Shown here one piece after another: positions 24,196 through 33,247 of a DNA stretch of 64,000 bases. A program made the position numbers and the translations under genes. Numbering within the stretch: position 1 is the first letter of the stretch; every line of letters starts with the position of its first letter. Source of the stretch: Falsirhodobacter sp051195255 (GTDB lineage: Bacteria; Pseudomonadota; Alphaproteobacteria; Rhodobacterales; Rhodobacteraceae); assembly GCF_051195255.1 (NCBI RefSeq), contig NZ_JBNJLK010000001.1, positions 434,001-498,000 of the forward strand. Reading direction: 5' to 3'. The notes beneath the pieces were generated by a model. That model did not search any database. It had not been told where the DNA came from and worked only from the letters and a program-made list of their open reading frames with translations.

Positions 24196-24272
24196 TGGTG
24201 ACCCCGACAGGACTTGAACCTGTAACCTGCCCCTTAGGAGGGGGCTGCTCTATCCAGTTGAGCCACGGGGTC
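24196..24272 (-). tRNA. tRNA-Arg (anticodon CCT)
   Basis: 77 nt on the minus strand. Acceptor stem GACCCCG/CGGGGTC with encoded ACCA, D-stem GCTC/GAGC, anticodon stem GCCCC/GGGGC with loop CTCCTAA (anticodon CCT), T-arm ACAGG-TTCAAGT-CCTGT. It reads AGG codons. It flanks the right end of the Tn7-like element and is the presumed attachment target. Confidence 0.95.
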
Positions 24273-24370
24273 GCCAGCTTCCCTTTTGAGGGGAAATTAA
24301 CCGCGCCGCAAGCCCGCTTGGACAAGAGGCGGGCTTCGCTGTAACAAGGGTGAAACAGCCGGAGACCCCC

Positions 24371-25384
24371 ATGGCCGACCTTCGCCGACCCCTCACCCTG
24401 CGCGACGTTTCCGAAGCCTCGGGCGTCAGCGAGATGACGGTCAGCCGCGTGCTGCGCAACCGGGGGGACGTGTCCCCCGCCACGCGTGAACGCGTGCTGG
24501 AGGCGGCGAAGACCCTTGGCTACGTTCCCAACAAGATCGCGGGCGCGCTGGCCAGCCAGCGGGTGAACCTTGTCGGCGTGGTCATCCCGTCCCTGTCGAA
24601 CATGGTGTTTCCCGAAGTGCTGGGCGCCATTTCGGCCGTGCTGGAGGATACGGGCCTGCAACCGGTGTTCGGCGTCACCGGCTATGCCCCCGAGAAGGAA
24701 GAAACCGTCATCTACGAGATGCTGTCCTGGCGTCCCTCCGGCCTGATTGTCGCGGGGCTGGAGCATTCGGACGTGGCGCGGATCATGCTGGAAAACGCGG
24801 GCGTCCCGGTGGTGGAGGTGATGGACACCGACGGCCCTGTGATCGACACGGCCGTCGGCATTTCCCACGCCCGCGCGGGGCGGATGATGGCCGAAACGAT
24901 CCTGGCGGCCGGCTATCGCCGCATCGGCTTCCTTGGCACGCGCATGACGGGCGACCACCGGGCCCGCAAGCGGCTGGAAGGGTTCGAGGCGGCGCTGGCC
25001 GAGGCGGGGGTGACGCTGGCCGACCGCGAATTCTACGAAGGCGGTTCGGCGCTGGCCAAGGGGCGCGAGATGACGGCGGCGATGCTGGCACGCTCCCCCG
25101 ACCTCGACTTCCTGTATTATTCCAACGACATGATCGGCGCTGGCGGGCTTCTGTACTGTATGGAGCGGGGGATCGACATTCCCGGCCGCCTTGGCCTGGC
25201 GGGCTTCAACAACGTGGACCTGCTGGACGGGCTGCCGATGCGGCTGGCCACGATGGATTCCTGCCGTTCGGAAATCGGTCGTCAGGCCGCGGCGATCGTG
25301 GCCGGCCGCCATCCCGAAGGGATCATCGGGGGCGAGGTGATCGCCCTGACGCCGAAGCTGGCGCGGGGCGACACGATCCGCTGA
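24371..25384 (+). CDS. LacI-family transcriptional regulator
   Basis: 337 aa from the ATG at 24371 (GGAG upstream). LTLRDVSEASGVSEMTVSRVLRN (residues 8-30) is the LacI HTH, followed by the hinge helix VPNKIAGALAS. A periplasmic-binding-protein-like effector domain follows from about 60. It resembles GntR of E. coli (gluconate repressor) in the hinge and ligand region, so a sugar-acid effector is likely (inference). No target genes of this kind are nearby; mtaB follows convergently with only 4 bp between stops. Confidence 0.85.
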   Translation: MADLRRPLTLRDVSEASGVSEMTVSRVLRNRGDVSPATRERVLEAAKTLGYVPNKIAGALASQRVNLVGVVIPSLSNMVFPEVLGAISAVLEDTGLQPVFGVTGYAPEKEETVIYEMLSWRPSGLIVAGLEHSDVARIMLENAGVPVVEVMDTDGPVIDTAVGISHARAGRMMAETILAAGYRRIGFLGTRMTGDHRARKRLEGFEAALAEAGVTLADREFYEGGSALAKGREMTAAMLARSPDLDFLYYSNDMIGAGGLLYCMERGIDIPGRLGLAGFNNVDLLDGLPMRLATMDSCRSEIGRQAAAIVAGRHPEGIIGGEVIALTPKLARGDTIR

Positions 25385-25388
25385 ACGG

Positions 25389-26642
25389 TCAGGCCCGCAG
25401 CCGCTGGTCCGACCGCCCCGTGATGCACGCGGTCACGATCTGGCCTTCGGGCTGGTCGGTGGCGAAGTCCACCTCGGTGAACTGCTCGGTCCGGCCCAGA
25501 CGAGGGCCTTCCATCAGGATGCGGTGCATCTGCCCCTGCTGGGCATCCAGATGGGCGGCCACCTGCACCGCCCCGGCCGCCCGAAGACGTGCGGCGCGGT
25601 CGCGGATGGCCGGGCCCTTCACCTGCGGCATCCGCGCGGCCGGGGTGCCCTTGCGGGGGCTGAACGGAAAGACGTGCAGGAAGGTCAGGCCGCAATCGTC
25701 CACTAGCTTCAGCGAATTTTCGAACATCGCCTCCGTTTCGGTCGGGAAGCCGGCGATGATGTCGGCGCCGAAGACCATGTCGGGACGCAGCTTGCGGGCA
25801 TCCTCGCAGAAGCGGATGGCGTCGTCGCGCAGGTGGCGGCGCTTCATCCGTTTCAGGATCATGTCGTCGCCGGCCTGCAGGGACAGGTGCAGATGCGGCA
25901 TTAGGCGCGATTCCGTCGCGATGGCCTGCATCAGGTTCTCGTCCGCCTCGATCGAGTCGATGGAGGAGATGCGCAGGCGCGGCAGGTCCGGCACCAGCTT
26001 CAGGATCCGCATCACCAGATCGCCCAGACGCGGCGTCGCTGGAAGGTCCGCCCCCCAAGAGGTGAGGTCGACGCCCGTCAGCACCACCTCGTTGAAGCCC
26101 TTGCCGACCAGACGCTTGATCTGCTCGATCACCACGCCGGCCGGAACGGAGCGGGAGTTGCCGCGCCCGAAGGGAATGATGCAGAAGGTGCAGCGGTGGT
26201 CGCAACCGTTCTGCACTTGCACATAGGCGCGGTGACGGCCGAACCCGTCGATCAGGTGGCCCGCCGTTTCCTTGACCGACATGATGTCGTCGACCATCAC
26301 CTTCTCGGTCACGCCGATCAGGTCGGGCGCGCGCAGGGACTGCCACGTCTCGGCCTGCATCTTTTCGTGGTTGCCGATGACGCGGGTGACCTCGGCCATC
26401 CCGGCGAAGGTCTCGGGCTCGGTCTGCGCGGCGCAGCCGGTGACAAGGATCGGCGCGCCGGGGTTTTCGCGCGCCAGACGCCGGATCTCCTGCTTGGCCT
26501 TGCGGACGGCCTCGGCCGTCACGGCGCAGGTGTTGACCACGACGGCGTTGGACAGGCCCGCGGTGGCGGCCAGTTCCTTCATCGCCTCCGTCTCATACGC
26601 GTTCAGACGGCAGCCGAGGGTGGAGAAGACGGGCGCGTTCAT
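25389..26642 (-). CDS. mtaB: tRNA t6A37 methylthiotransferase MtaB
   Basis: 417 aa from the ATG at 26642, overlapping the dapF stop by ATGA. STLGCRLNAYE (N-terminal UPF0004 domain, first Cys) and NTCAVT and GCAAQ carry the first iron-sulfur Cys set. CDHRCTFCIIPFGRG near residue 150 is the radical-SAM CxxxCxxC. A TRAM-like C-terminus follows (from about 355). It converts t6A37 to ms2t6A37 in tRNAs reading ANN codons. Length and motifs are full, so it should be active. Confidence 0.92.
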   Translation of the reverse strand: MNAPVFSTLGCRLNAYETEAMKELAATAGLSNAVVVNTCAVTAEAVRKAKQEIRRLARENPGAPILVTGCAAQTEPETFAGMAEVTRVIGNHEKMQAETWQSLRAPDLIGVTEKVMVDDIMSVKETAGHLIDGFGRHRAYVQVQNGCDHRCTFCIIPFGRGNSRSVPAGVVIEQIKRLVGKGFNEVVLTGVDLTSWGADLPATPRLGDLVMRILKLVPDLPRLRISSIDSIEADENLMQAIATESRLMPHLHLSLQAGDDMILKRMKRRHLRDDAIRFCEDARKLRPDMVFGADIIAGFPTETEAMFENSLKLVDDCGLTFLHVFPFSPRKGTPAARMPQVKGPAIRDRAARLRAAGAVQVAAHLDAQQGQMHRILMEGPRLGRTEQFTEVDFATDQPEGQIVTACITGRSDQRLRA

Positions 26643-27448
26643 ACAGCCTCCAGCCATTCGCGGGACAAGGTGCCATCGAAGACGCGGGCCACGGGGCCGG
26701 TCATCCAGACGCCATCGTCCTGCCAGTCGATCTGCAACCGTCCGCCATCGACATCGACGGTCACGCTGCGGCCCGTCAGCCCGCGCAGATGCGCGGCCAC
26801 GGCCGTGGCGCAGGTGCCGGAACCGCAAGCCAGCGTCACCCCGGCACCACGTTCCCACACGCGCATGCGCAGGTGGTCGGGGCCAAGGACGCTGGCGAAT
26901 TCGACATTCGTCCGCTGCGGAAACAGCGGGTGATGTTCCATCTTCGGGCCAAGACCGGTCAGATCCACCGCCTCGGCGTCCTTCACGAAGAAGATGCAAT
27001 GCGGATTGCCCATGCCCACGGCCATCGGATCGCCGTCGATGGGAAGGTGGGCGGTGTCCATCTCCCGCACCAGCGGAACCTCCGCCCACTCCAGCTGGGG
27101 AGCACCCATGTTGACGCGAATCAGATCGCCCGCACGTTCGGCGTGCAGAAGGCCGCGTTCGGTCGCGAAGGTCACGCGATCCCGCCCGTCCAGCATCAGC
27201 GAGGCGACGCAGCGGCTGGCATTGCCGCAGGCCCCCGCGCGGCTGCCATCCGTGTTCCAAAATTCCAGCGCGTAATCCGCATGATCGCAGTCCCGAATCT
27301 CGGCCAGTTGATCGAAGCCGACGCCACGGTTGCGGTCGCCCAGCGCCTTTGCCAGTGCCGGCGTCGTGACCGCCTCGCGGCCACGCGTGTCCAGCACGAC
27401 AAAATCGTTGCCAAGGCCGTGCATCTTGATGAAACTGATCGGGTGCAT
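26639..27448 (-). CDS. dapF: diaminopimelate epimerase DapF
   Basis: 269 aa. The two catalytic Cys motifs are visible: ACGNASRC (near 75) and ACGSGTCA (near 215). HGLGNDF near the N-terminus is also typical. It interconverts LL- and meso-diaminopimelate for lysine and peptidoglycan synthesis. It is co-transcribed with mtaB, a gene order frequent in Rhodobacterales. Confidence 0.95.
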   Translation of the reverse strand: MHPISFIKMHGLGNDFVVLDTRGREAVTTPALAKALGDRNRGVGFDQLAEIRDCDHADYALEFWNTDGSRAGACGNASRCVASLMLDGRDRVTFATERGLLHAERAGDLIRVNMGAPQLEWAEVPLVREMDTAHLPIDGDPMAVGMGNPHCIFFVKDAEAVDLTGLGPKMEHHPLFPQRTNVEFASVLGPDHLRMRVWERGAGVTLACGSGTCATAVAAHLRGLTGRSVTVDVDGGRLQIDWQDDGVWMTGPVARVFDGTLSREWLEAV

Positions 27449-27502
27449 GGGCGCGATATACGCCTCTGGTAATCTTTTTGCCAGAGCTTGTGCATTTTGG
27501 TG

Positions 27503-27531
27503 TTGACCCCCCCGCCGGTAATACGTAATCA
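27503..27531 (+). promoter_or_regulatory. probable promoter of tRNA-Lys
   Basis: TTGACC at 27503-27508 and TAATCA at 27526-27531, spaced by 17 bases, place a transcription start near 27538, 9 bases before the tRNA. Confidence 0.55.
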
Positions 27532-27546
27532 GCGCCTCACAGATGT

Positions 27547-27622
27547 GGGCCCATAGCTCAGTTGGTAGAGCAACTGACTTTTAATCAGTGGGTCACAGGT
27601 TCGAATCCTGTTGGGCTCACCA
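27547..27622 (+). tRNA. tRNA-Lys (anticodon TTT)
   Basis: 76 nt. Acceptor GGGCCCA/TGGGCTC with one G-T pair, encoded ACCA, D-stem GCTC/GAGC, anticodon loop CTTTTAA (TTT), T-arm ACAGG-TTCGAAT-CCTGT. It reads AAA/AAG. Confidence 0.95.
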
Positions 27623-27728
27623 CTGTATCCCTTGTCCGGCGGCACCGTCAGGACAGGGACATCTTCCCGAAGTCGATATAACGCAACAGGTTGATCGCTT
27701 TGTGGTCGGGTTTTCTGCGGTTTCCCGT

Positions 27729-28266
27729 TCAGAACGCGGGCAGGGTGCAGGCGCTGACCACCCCCCCGCAGATCTTGCTGCCGATGTTGCGGAACCTGTG
27801 GGGCGTGCGGCTGTAAAGTAATACGCGTCCCTGGCGTGAAGGACATGCACCTCCTCGTGGATGGTCACCTCCAGCGTGGCATTCCTCTCCATCATGCGAC
27901 AGGGCGCGGCGGCCGGGATCGTAGAACTCGTGCAGCATCTGCAGCGCGTGGTCCGACCGTTGCGTGGCCACCAGCAGGTAACGGACGCCCTGTGCCCCTA
28001 TGTTCAGATGATCGTCGCAGCGGAAGACGCGCGCCTGTTCCTGCGCCAGTTCGAAGCTGAAGAACCGGCCAAGATCCACGGGAATGCCATCGAGGATCTT
28101 CTTCAGAACCGACACCGACGGCTGCATCCCCATCGACTCGATCTGCGAGATCGTGCCGCTGCCCCCCTGTCCGCCGCGCCAACTCCCGTTGCGACAAACC
28201 GTTCGCCTTGCGCATTGCACGCAGGCGCATCGCGACCAGCGCCTCGGCCAAGGGTTCCGCTTCCAT
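27729..28266 (-). pseudogene. decayed XRE-cupin (PuuR-like) transcriptional regulator
   Basis: Minus-strand pieces in three frames together give a PuuR-type protein: MRLRAMRKANGLSQRELARR (HTH), then SGTISQIESMGMQPSVSVLKKIL and ALQMLHEFYDPG in a second frame, EVTIHEEVHVLHARDAYYF (cupin) in a third frame, and finally PHRFRNIG with VVSACT back in the second. At least three frameshifts separate the pieces, so no functional protein is made unless the sequence has errors. The start at 28266 is inferred. It would have been a small-molecule-responsive repressor, perhaps of the neighbouring mmsA. Confidence 0.75.
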
Positions 28267-28457
28267 GCCCGCTTTCCCGCTTCGGATCCGAAGCAGGATG
28301 ATCAGAATCGCCAATGCCGACAACAAAATCCGCCTGGCCCGGAAGCGGCATTGCCGCGCCGGCCAAGGCCGACGACACTTCGCGCCCACAGGACATCGAC
28401 AGGCTTGTCTCGACACAGGCACACTTCCTGCGCAAGGTCGCCTGAAGGAGAACCATC

Positions 28458-29969
28458 ATGAAAGACCACACCGACATCCCGCAGATCGGCCACTACATCG
28501 GCGGCCAGATCACGCCCGGCACGGGCGACCGCACGCAGCCGGTGACGAACCCCGCGACCGGCCGGATCACGGGCGCGGTCGCGCTGGCGGATGCCAGCAC
28601 CGTGGACCGTGCCGTGGCCGCCGCGAAGGCCGCCTTTCCCGCCTGGGCCGACATGCCCCCCATCCGCCGCGCGCGTCTGATGAACGCCTTCCTGGCCCTG
28701 GTGCGCGAAAACAAGGATGCGCTTGCCCACGCCATCACGGCCGAACATGGCAAGGTCTTCACCGACGCCCAGGGCGAGGTGGAGCGTGGCATCGACATCA
28801 TCGAATTTGCTTGCGGCATCCCCCAGCTTCTGAAGGGCGACTACACCGATCAGGTGTCCACCGGGATCGACAACTGGACGCTGCGCCAGCCCTTGGGCGT
28901 GGTGGCCGGGATCACGCCGTTCAACTTCCCCGTCATGGTGCCGATGTGGATGTTCCCCGTCGCGATCGCCGCGGGAAACACCTTCATCCTGAAACCCTCT
29001 CCCACCGATCCTTCGGCGTCGCTGCTGTATGCCGAGCTGATGCGGAAGGCGGGCTTCCCGGACGGCGTGTTCAACGTCGTGCAGGGCGACAAGGTGGCGG
29101 TCGACGCGTTGCTGGAGCATCCGGACGTGAAGGCGGTGTCCTTTGTCGGATCCACCCCCGTCGCCAACCACATCTATGAAACGGGCGCGCGGCACGGCAA
29201 GCGCATGCAGGCGCTGGGTGGGGCCAAGAACCACCTGATGGTCATGCCTGACGCCGACATGGACAAGGCCGTGGACGCGCTGATCGGGGCCGGCTACGGC
29301 TCGGCCGGGGAACGCTGCATGGCGATTTCGGCCGTGGTGATGGTGGGCGACGCGGCCGATCGGCTGATCCCCGCCCTGAAGGCGCGGGCCGAGACGCTGA
29401 AGATCCGCAACGGGGTGGAACTGGACGCCGAGATGGGCCCCATCGTCACCGCCGCCGCGCGCGACCGGATCGCAGGTTACATCGACGCGGGCGTCGCCGA
29501 GGGCGCGGAACTGGTCGTCGACGGCCGCAGCTTCACCGTTCCGGGCCATGAGGACGGCTTCTGGCTGGGCGCCACCCTGTTCGACCATGTCACGCCCGAC
29601 ATGAAGATCTACCGCGAGGAAATCTTCGGGCCGGTCCTGTCCTGCCTGCGCGTGGACACCTTCGCCGAAGGGCTGAAGCTGATCAACGACCACGAATTCG
29701 GCAATGGCGTCTCGCTGTTCACGCGCGACGGCCATCTGGCGCGGGAATTCGGACGTCAGGTGCAGGTGGGCATGGTGGGCATCAACGTCCCGATCCCGGT
29801 GCCCATGGCGTGGCACGGCTTTGGCGGCTGGAAGCGCAGCCTGTTCGGCGACATGCACGCCTATGGCGAGGAAGGGGTCCGCTTCTACACCAAGCAGAAG
29901 TCGATCATGCAGCGCTGGCCCGAAAGCATCGTGGAAGGCGCCGAATTCACGATGCCCGTGTCGAAGTAA
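28458..29969 (+). CDS. mmsA: CoA-acylating methylmalonate-semialdehyde dehydrogenase
   Basis: 503 aa, the usual length. It has the ALDH fold with the NAD-site KPSPTDPS and SFVGSTPVANHIY. The catalytic Cys lies in GSAGERCMAISAVV, the variant motif typical of MmsA/IolA rather than of ordinary aldehyde dehydrogenases. NVPIPVPMAWHGFGGWKRSLFGD near the C-terminus is also family-specific. It converts methylmalonate semialdehyde or malonate semialdehyde to propionyl- or acetyl-CoA in valine, thymine and inositol degradation. GAAGGAG precedes the ATG. Confidence 0.92.
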   Translation: MKDHTDIPQIGHYIGGQITPGTGDRTQPVTNPATGRITGAVALADASTVDRAVAAAKAAFPAWADMPPIRRARLMNAFLALVRENKDALAHAITAEHGKVFTDAQGEVERGIDIIEFACGIPQLLKGDYTDQVSTGIDNWTLRQPLGVVAGITPFNFPVMVPMWMFPVAIAAGNTFILKPSPTDPSASLLYAELMRKAGFPDGVFNVVQGDKVAVDALLEHPDVKAVSFVGSTPVANHIYETGARHGKRMQALGGAKNHLMVMPDADMDKAVDALIGAGYGSAGERCMAISAVVMVGDAADRLIPALKARAETLKIRNGVELDAEMGPIVTAAARDRIAGYIDAGVAEGAELVVDGRSFTVPGHEDGFWLGATLFDHVTPDMKIYREEIFGPVLSCLRVDTFAEGLKLINDHEFGNGVSLFTRDGHLAREFGRQVQVGMVGINVPIPVPMAWHGFGGWKRSLFGDMHAYGEEGVRFYTKQKSIMQRWPESIVEGAEFTMPVSK

Positions 29970-29982
29970 CCCGTGTCGGATC

Positions 29983-30003
29983 GGCCGGGGATTACCCCCG
30001 GCC
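29983..30003. terminator. bidirectional terminator between mmsA and the GST gene
   Basis: GGCCGGGG, five bases, CCCCGGCC: a perfect 8-bp GC-rich stem, followed by TTCTT on the plus strand. It sits between two convergent genes. Confidence 0.6.
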
Positions 30004-30016
30004 GGTTCTTCGGCCT

Positions 30017-30613
30017 TCAGATCAGGCCTTCTTCCTTCATGGCACGCTGCACGGCCGGACGGGCCAGCACGCGTTCGCGCAGCGCGCAGGCCTTGGGATA
30101 GGCGCTCAGATCCACGTTCTTGGCAAAGCCCCAGTTCATGATGACCGCCAGATAGGCATCGGCCTGCGTGAACTCGCCCAGCCAGTAGTCGCCGGTCAGC
30201 ATCTCCTCCATCTGCGCCATGCGACGGTTGATCTTCTTCGTGACGGCGGCCAGCGCGTCCGGCGTCAGGTCCGGGGCGAACAGGCCCCCGAAGGCGTCGT
30301 GCAGGTCGCTGCAGAAGGCCAGCGCTTCCTGAAGACGGGCACGCTCGATGGAGCCTTGGGCCGGCTTGAACGCGGCCACATCGGAACGGTCGCCCACATA
30401 TTGCAGGATCGCCGCGTTCTGGGTCAGCACTTCGCCATCTTCCAGACGCAGGGCGGGCACCGCGCCGCGCTTGGTGATCGTCAGGAAGTCGGTGCCCGTC
30501 GCGGTCTTCTTGGTCTTCAGGTCCACCGCTTCCAGATCATAGGCCAGATCCGCTTCGGCCAGGGTGATGTGAACGCTCAGCGAACAAGCCCAGGGAGAGT
30601 AGAAGAGTTTCAT
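30017..30613 (-). CDS. glutathione S-transferase
   Basis: 198 aa, the usual size. The N-terminal thioredoxin-like part has MKLFYSPWACSLSVHITL, with Ser/Cys at the GstA-type catalytic position. AVPALRLEDGEVLTQNAAIL is the glutathione-binding motif (cis-Pro and E-S/N). The C-terminal helical domain is complete. It conjugates glutathione to electrophiles in the cytoplasm. The DoxX-family gene lies upstream in the same direction 75 bp away. Confidence 0.9.
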   Translation of the reverse strand: MKLFYSPWACSLSVHITLAEADLAYDLEAVDLKTKKTATGTDFLTITKRGAVPALRLEDGEVLTQNAAILQYVGDRSDVAAFKPAQGSIERARLQEALAFCSDLHDAFGGLFAPDLTPDALAAVTKKINRRMAQMEEMLTGDYWLGEFTQADAYLAVIMNWGFAKNVDLSAYPKACALRERVLARPAVQRAMKEEGLI

Positions 30614-30687
30614 CGGATGGTCCTTTCGATGGCTTCATCGCAGGCAGGAGTAGCGGGTGTTCCCCGACAAGTCAGCAGGGGCCGGGA

Positions 30688-31101
30688 TCACATTGGCGGG
30701 CATCGCCCCGAGGGGCGACTTGAAAAGGCCGGGGCCTTGCACGAGGTGAAGACCTCGCGGTGCAGATAGATCAGGACGCCCAGGATCAGGCCGATGACGA
30801 CGGCATGGATCCAGTCCATGTGCAGCACGGCCACCAGCGCCACGAAGGCGCCGATGTCGACCACCAGCACCACCATCGCGCCATAGGCAGAAACGGCCGG
30901 GATCAGGACAGCGAGGCCCCCGACCAGTTCCATAAGGCCGGTGAAACAGCGGAACCACTGGCCAAGGCCGACATGGTCGAATTCAGCCACCATCATCGGC
31001 TGGCCGCTCAGCTTCATGAAACCGGCCGCCAGAAAGGCCGCCGCGATCAGCACGCGCAGAACCCACAGGGCCACGGTGGCGGCCTTGGATCTTTGCGTCA
31101 T
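30688..31101 (-). CDS. DoxX family membrane protein
   Basis: 137 aa from the ATG at 31101. Four hydrophobic helices and the pattern VLRVLIAAAFLAAGFMKLSG and GLMELVGGLAVLIP are DoxX/DoxD-like. Such proteins are membrane partners in quinone-linked or thiol-stress processes; the activity is uncertain. It is divergent from a decayed LysR gene and upstream of a GST gene, a grouping common in proteobacteria. Confidence 0.8.
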   Translation of the reverse strand: MTQRSKAATVALWVLRVLIAAAFLAAGFMKLSGQPMMVAEFDHVGLGQWFRCFTGLMELVGGLAVLIPAVSAYGAMVVLVVDIGAFVALVAVLHMDWIHAVVIGLILGVLIYLHREVFTSCKAPAFSSRPSGRCPPM

Positions 31102-31176
31102 TCTTTCTTCATCCCGGATCATGTTGCGGCAAGGCATGGGCGTGCGATTCGTACCGAAAACTGGGCATAAGACACT

Positions 31177-32139
31177 TTGATGATCCGATATTGCGATGGA
31201 GTGGGTGTGGAGCCTGCCATTGCCGGCCTGACGCTGGATCAGCTGACGATCTTCCTCGCCGTGGCGGAGCAGGGACGCTTCTCTGCCGCCGCCCGGCATC
31301 TGCGGCGGACGCACTCCGCCATCACCTATGGCATCCAGAACTTGGAACGCAGATGGGGACCGAACTGTTTGGCCGCTCCTCCTATCGGCCTGCGCTGACG
31401 GCGGCGGGGCCCGTCCTGCTGCCGCAGGCGCAACGGATCGTCAGCGGGGTGCAGGATTATCGCCCTCAGGCGCACGACCTTCTGGCCGGGGTCGAGGCGC
31501 GCCTGACGCTGGTCGCGGATGTGACGGCGCCTGCGGATCTGGTCACCGCCACCCTGAAGGCCTTCTATGCCGAATTCCCGAGGGTGGAGCTGGTGCTTCT
31601 GACCCGCGTCCTCGACAACACCTTCTTGGCGCTTCAGGACGGGACGGCCGATCTGGGCGTGGTCATCGCGCCCCCCGCCTATCGTCTTCTGGAGGGGGGT
31701 GGAGTTTCGCACCTTCGGTGAGCTCTCGCTGGTCCCGGTCGCGGCGCCGGATCATGCGCTGGCGCGGGCGGATCGTCCGCTGGCCGAAAACGACCTGCGC
31801 GACCACACGCAGCTGATGCTGTCCTCCGGCACCCTGACCGCGTCCGATCATTCGGGCGTCGGCCTCAACCGCTGGCGCATCCACGACCTTCACATGCGCC
31901 ACCGCCTTCTGCTGGCCGGCATCGGATAAAGCAGCATGCCCAGCCACATGATCGTAGAGGATCTGCGGCAAGGGTGGCTGGTCCGGCTGGATCTGGACCC
32001 CACCGCCGAAAACGCCTTCGGATTCCGGGTGCCGCTGGCCTGTGCCCATCTGCGGTCGCGGACGCTGGGCCCCGCCGGTCGCTGGCTGTTCCAGCGCCTG
32101 ATGGCGGACGGGGCGCACCCGCCGCCGCAGGACGGTTGA
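31177..32139 (+). pseudogene. inactivated LysR-family regulator
   Basis: A LysR protein can be pieced together: LTLDQLTIFLAVAEQGRFSAAARHLRRTHSAIT is the HTH. A one-base loss near 31349 (LERQMGTELF expected) shifts the frame. A G6 run near 31692 is one base too long for continuity into EFRTFGELSLVPV. An in-frame TAA at 31927-31929 (after LLAGIG) then interrupts the effector domain, which continues to DDG at 32139. Three independent lesions, one of them nonsense, argue for real decay. It was probably the regulator of the divergent doxX and gst. Confidence 0.85.
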
Positions 32140-32203
32140 AGGACAGGGCCCGACCTTGCTAAGGTTCTGACAAAAAGCAGGTTCAGGCAGCAGGTCCCCC
32201 CGG

Positions 32204-32707
32204 ATGACATCTTTCACACGAATGTTGCGACGGGGCCTTCCGGTCGCCGCGCTGGCCCTGCTGATGGGCTGCGGCATCTTCCATCGCCCTACGGAGCTGG
32301 AGTGCATGGAGCGCGCGATGTATTTCGAATCCAATCGCTCCAGCCGCGACGGGATGATCGCGGTGGGCAGCGTCGTGATGAACCGGGTGGAGTCGGGGAA
32401 TTACCCCCGGTCAGTCTGCGGCGTCGTGGCGCAGAAGAAGCAGTTCGCGCCCGGCGTCATGTCGCGCCGGATGGACAGCCGCTCTGCCCCCCGCATCCGC
32501 GAGGCGGCGGTGTCCGTGTTGCGCGGCGAACGCCACCCGCTGATCGGCAACGCGCAGTTCTTCCACACCGCCGGATATCGCGCCGGCTACAACAACATGC
32601 ACTATGTCCTCGTGACCGGCGGGAACGCCTTCTACGAACGGCGCAAGCGCGAACGGGTCACTCAGCCCACGCCCCCTGCCCCGATCGAGGGGATCACCGG
32701 CTGGTAG
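32204..32707 (+). CDS. SleB-like cell wall hydrolase, lipoprotein
   Basis: 167 aa. The N-terminal signal ends in LLMGCG, a lipobox, so the protein is likely lipid-anchored. MYFESNRSSRDGMIAVGSVVMNRVES has the conserved catalytic Glu (YFES) of the SleB/cell wall hydrolase 2 family. NYPRSVCGVVAQKKQF, GNAQFFHT and HYVLVTGGNAFYERR follow. It should cleave peptidoglycan glycan strands. It converges on regA with 9 bp between stops. Confidence 0.85.
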   Translation: MTSFTRMLRRGLPVAALALLMGCGIFHRPTELECMERAMYFESNRSSRDGMIAVGSVVMNRVESGNYPRSVCGVVAQKKQFAPGVMSRRMDSRSAPRIREAAVSVLRGERHPLIGNAQFFHTAGYRAGYNNMHYVLVTGGNAFYERRKRERVTQPTPPAPIEGITGW

Positions 32708-32716
32708 GACGACGCC

Positions 32717-33247
32717 CTAGCGCACCTGCCACTTTTCCAGCTTCCGGGCCAGCGTCCGGCGGTGCATCCCCAGCCGCCGCGCGGTTTCGGAGATGTTGAA
32801 GTCGGTGGCCACCAGCGTTTCGTGGATCCGCTCCCATTCCAGCGTCTTGATCGTGGTGGGCTGGGTGGCGGCCGCCACGCCCGTGTCTCCCGCGCCGCGC
32901 TGAAACGCGTCCAGGATGTCGTCGGTGTTCGACGGCTTCGTCAGGTAGTGGCAGGCGCCCAGCTTGATCGCTTCCACCGCCGTGGCGATGCTGGCAAAGC
33001 CGGTCAGCACCACGATCAGCATGTCCGGATCGTACCGGTGCAGCTGGTCCACGCAGACAAGGCCGGACCCACCGGCCAGCTTCAGGTCCACCACCGCATG
33101 GGTGGGGCGCTGCGCTTCCAGAACAGTGGCCAGACCCTCCGGCCCCGTCGCATGCACCACCTGATAGCCGCGCTTTTCCAGTGAGCGTTTCAGCGTGGCG
33201 GCGAAATCCTCGTCATCCTCCACCAGCAGGATCAGACCTTCAGGCAT
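32717..33247 (-). CDS. regA: redox response regulator RegA/PrrA/ActR
   Basis: 176 aa, close to the canonical 184. The receiver domain has LLVEDDEDF and the phospho-acceptor D54 (VVDLKL), with LTGFAS and K103 (LTKPS). A Pro-containing linker leads to a C-terminal Fis-type HTH (NISETARRLGMHRRTLARKL). RegA activates or represses photosynthesis, respiration and carbon/nitrogen fixation genes according to redox state. It overlaps the regB stop by 8 bases. Confidence 0.92.
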   Translation of the reverse strand: MPEGLILLVEDDEDFAATLKRSLEKRGYQVVHATGPEGLATVLEAQRPTHAVVDLKLAGGSGLVCVDQLHRYDPDMLIVVLTGFASIATAVEAIKLGACHYLTKPSNTDDILDAFQRGAGDTGVAAATQPTTIKTLEWERIHETLVATDFNISETARRLGMHRRTLARKLEKWQVR

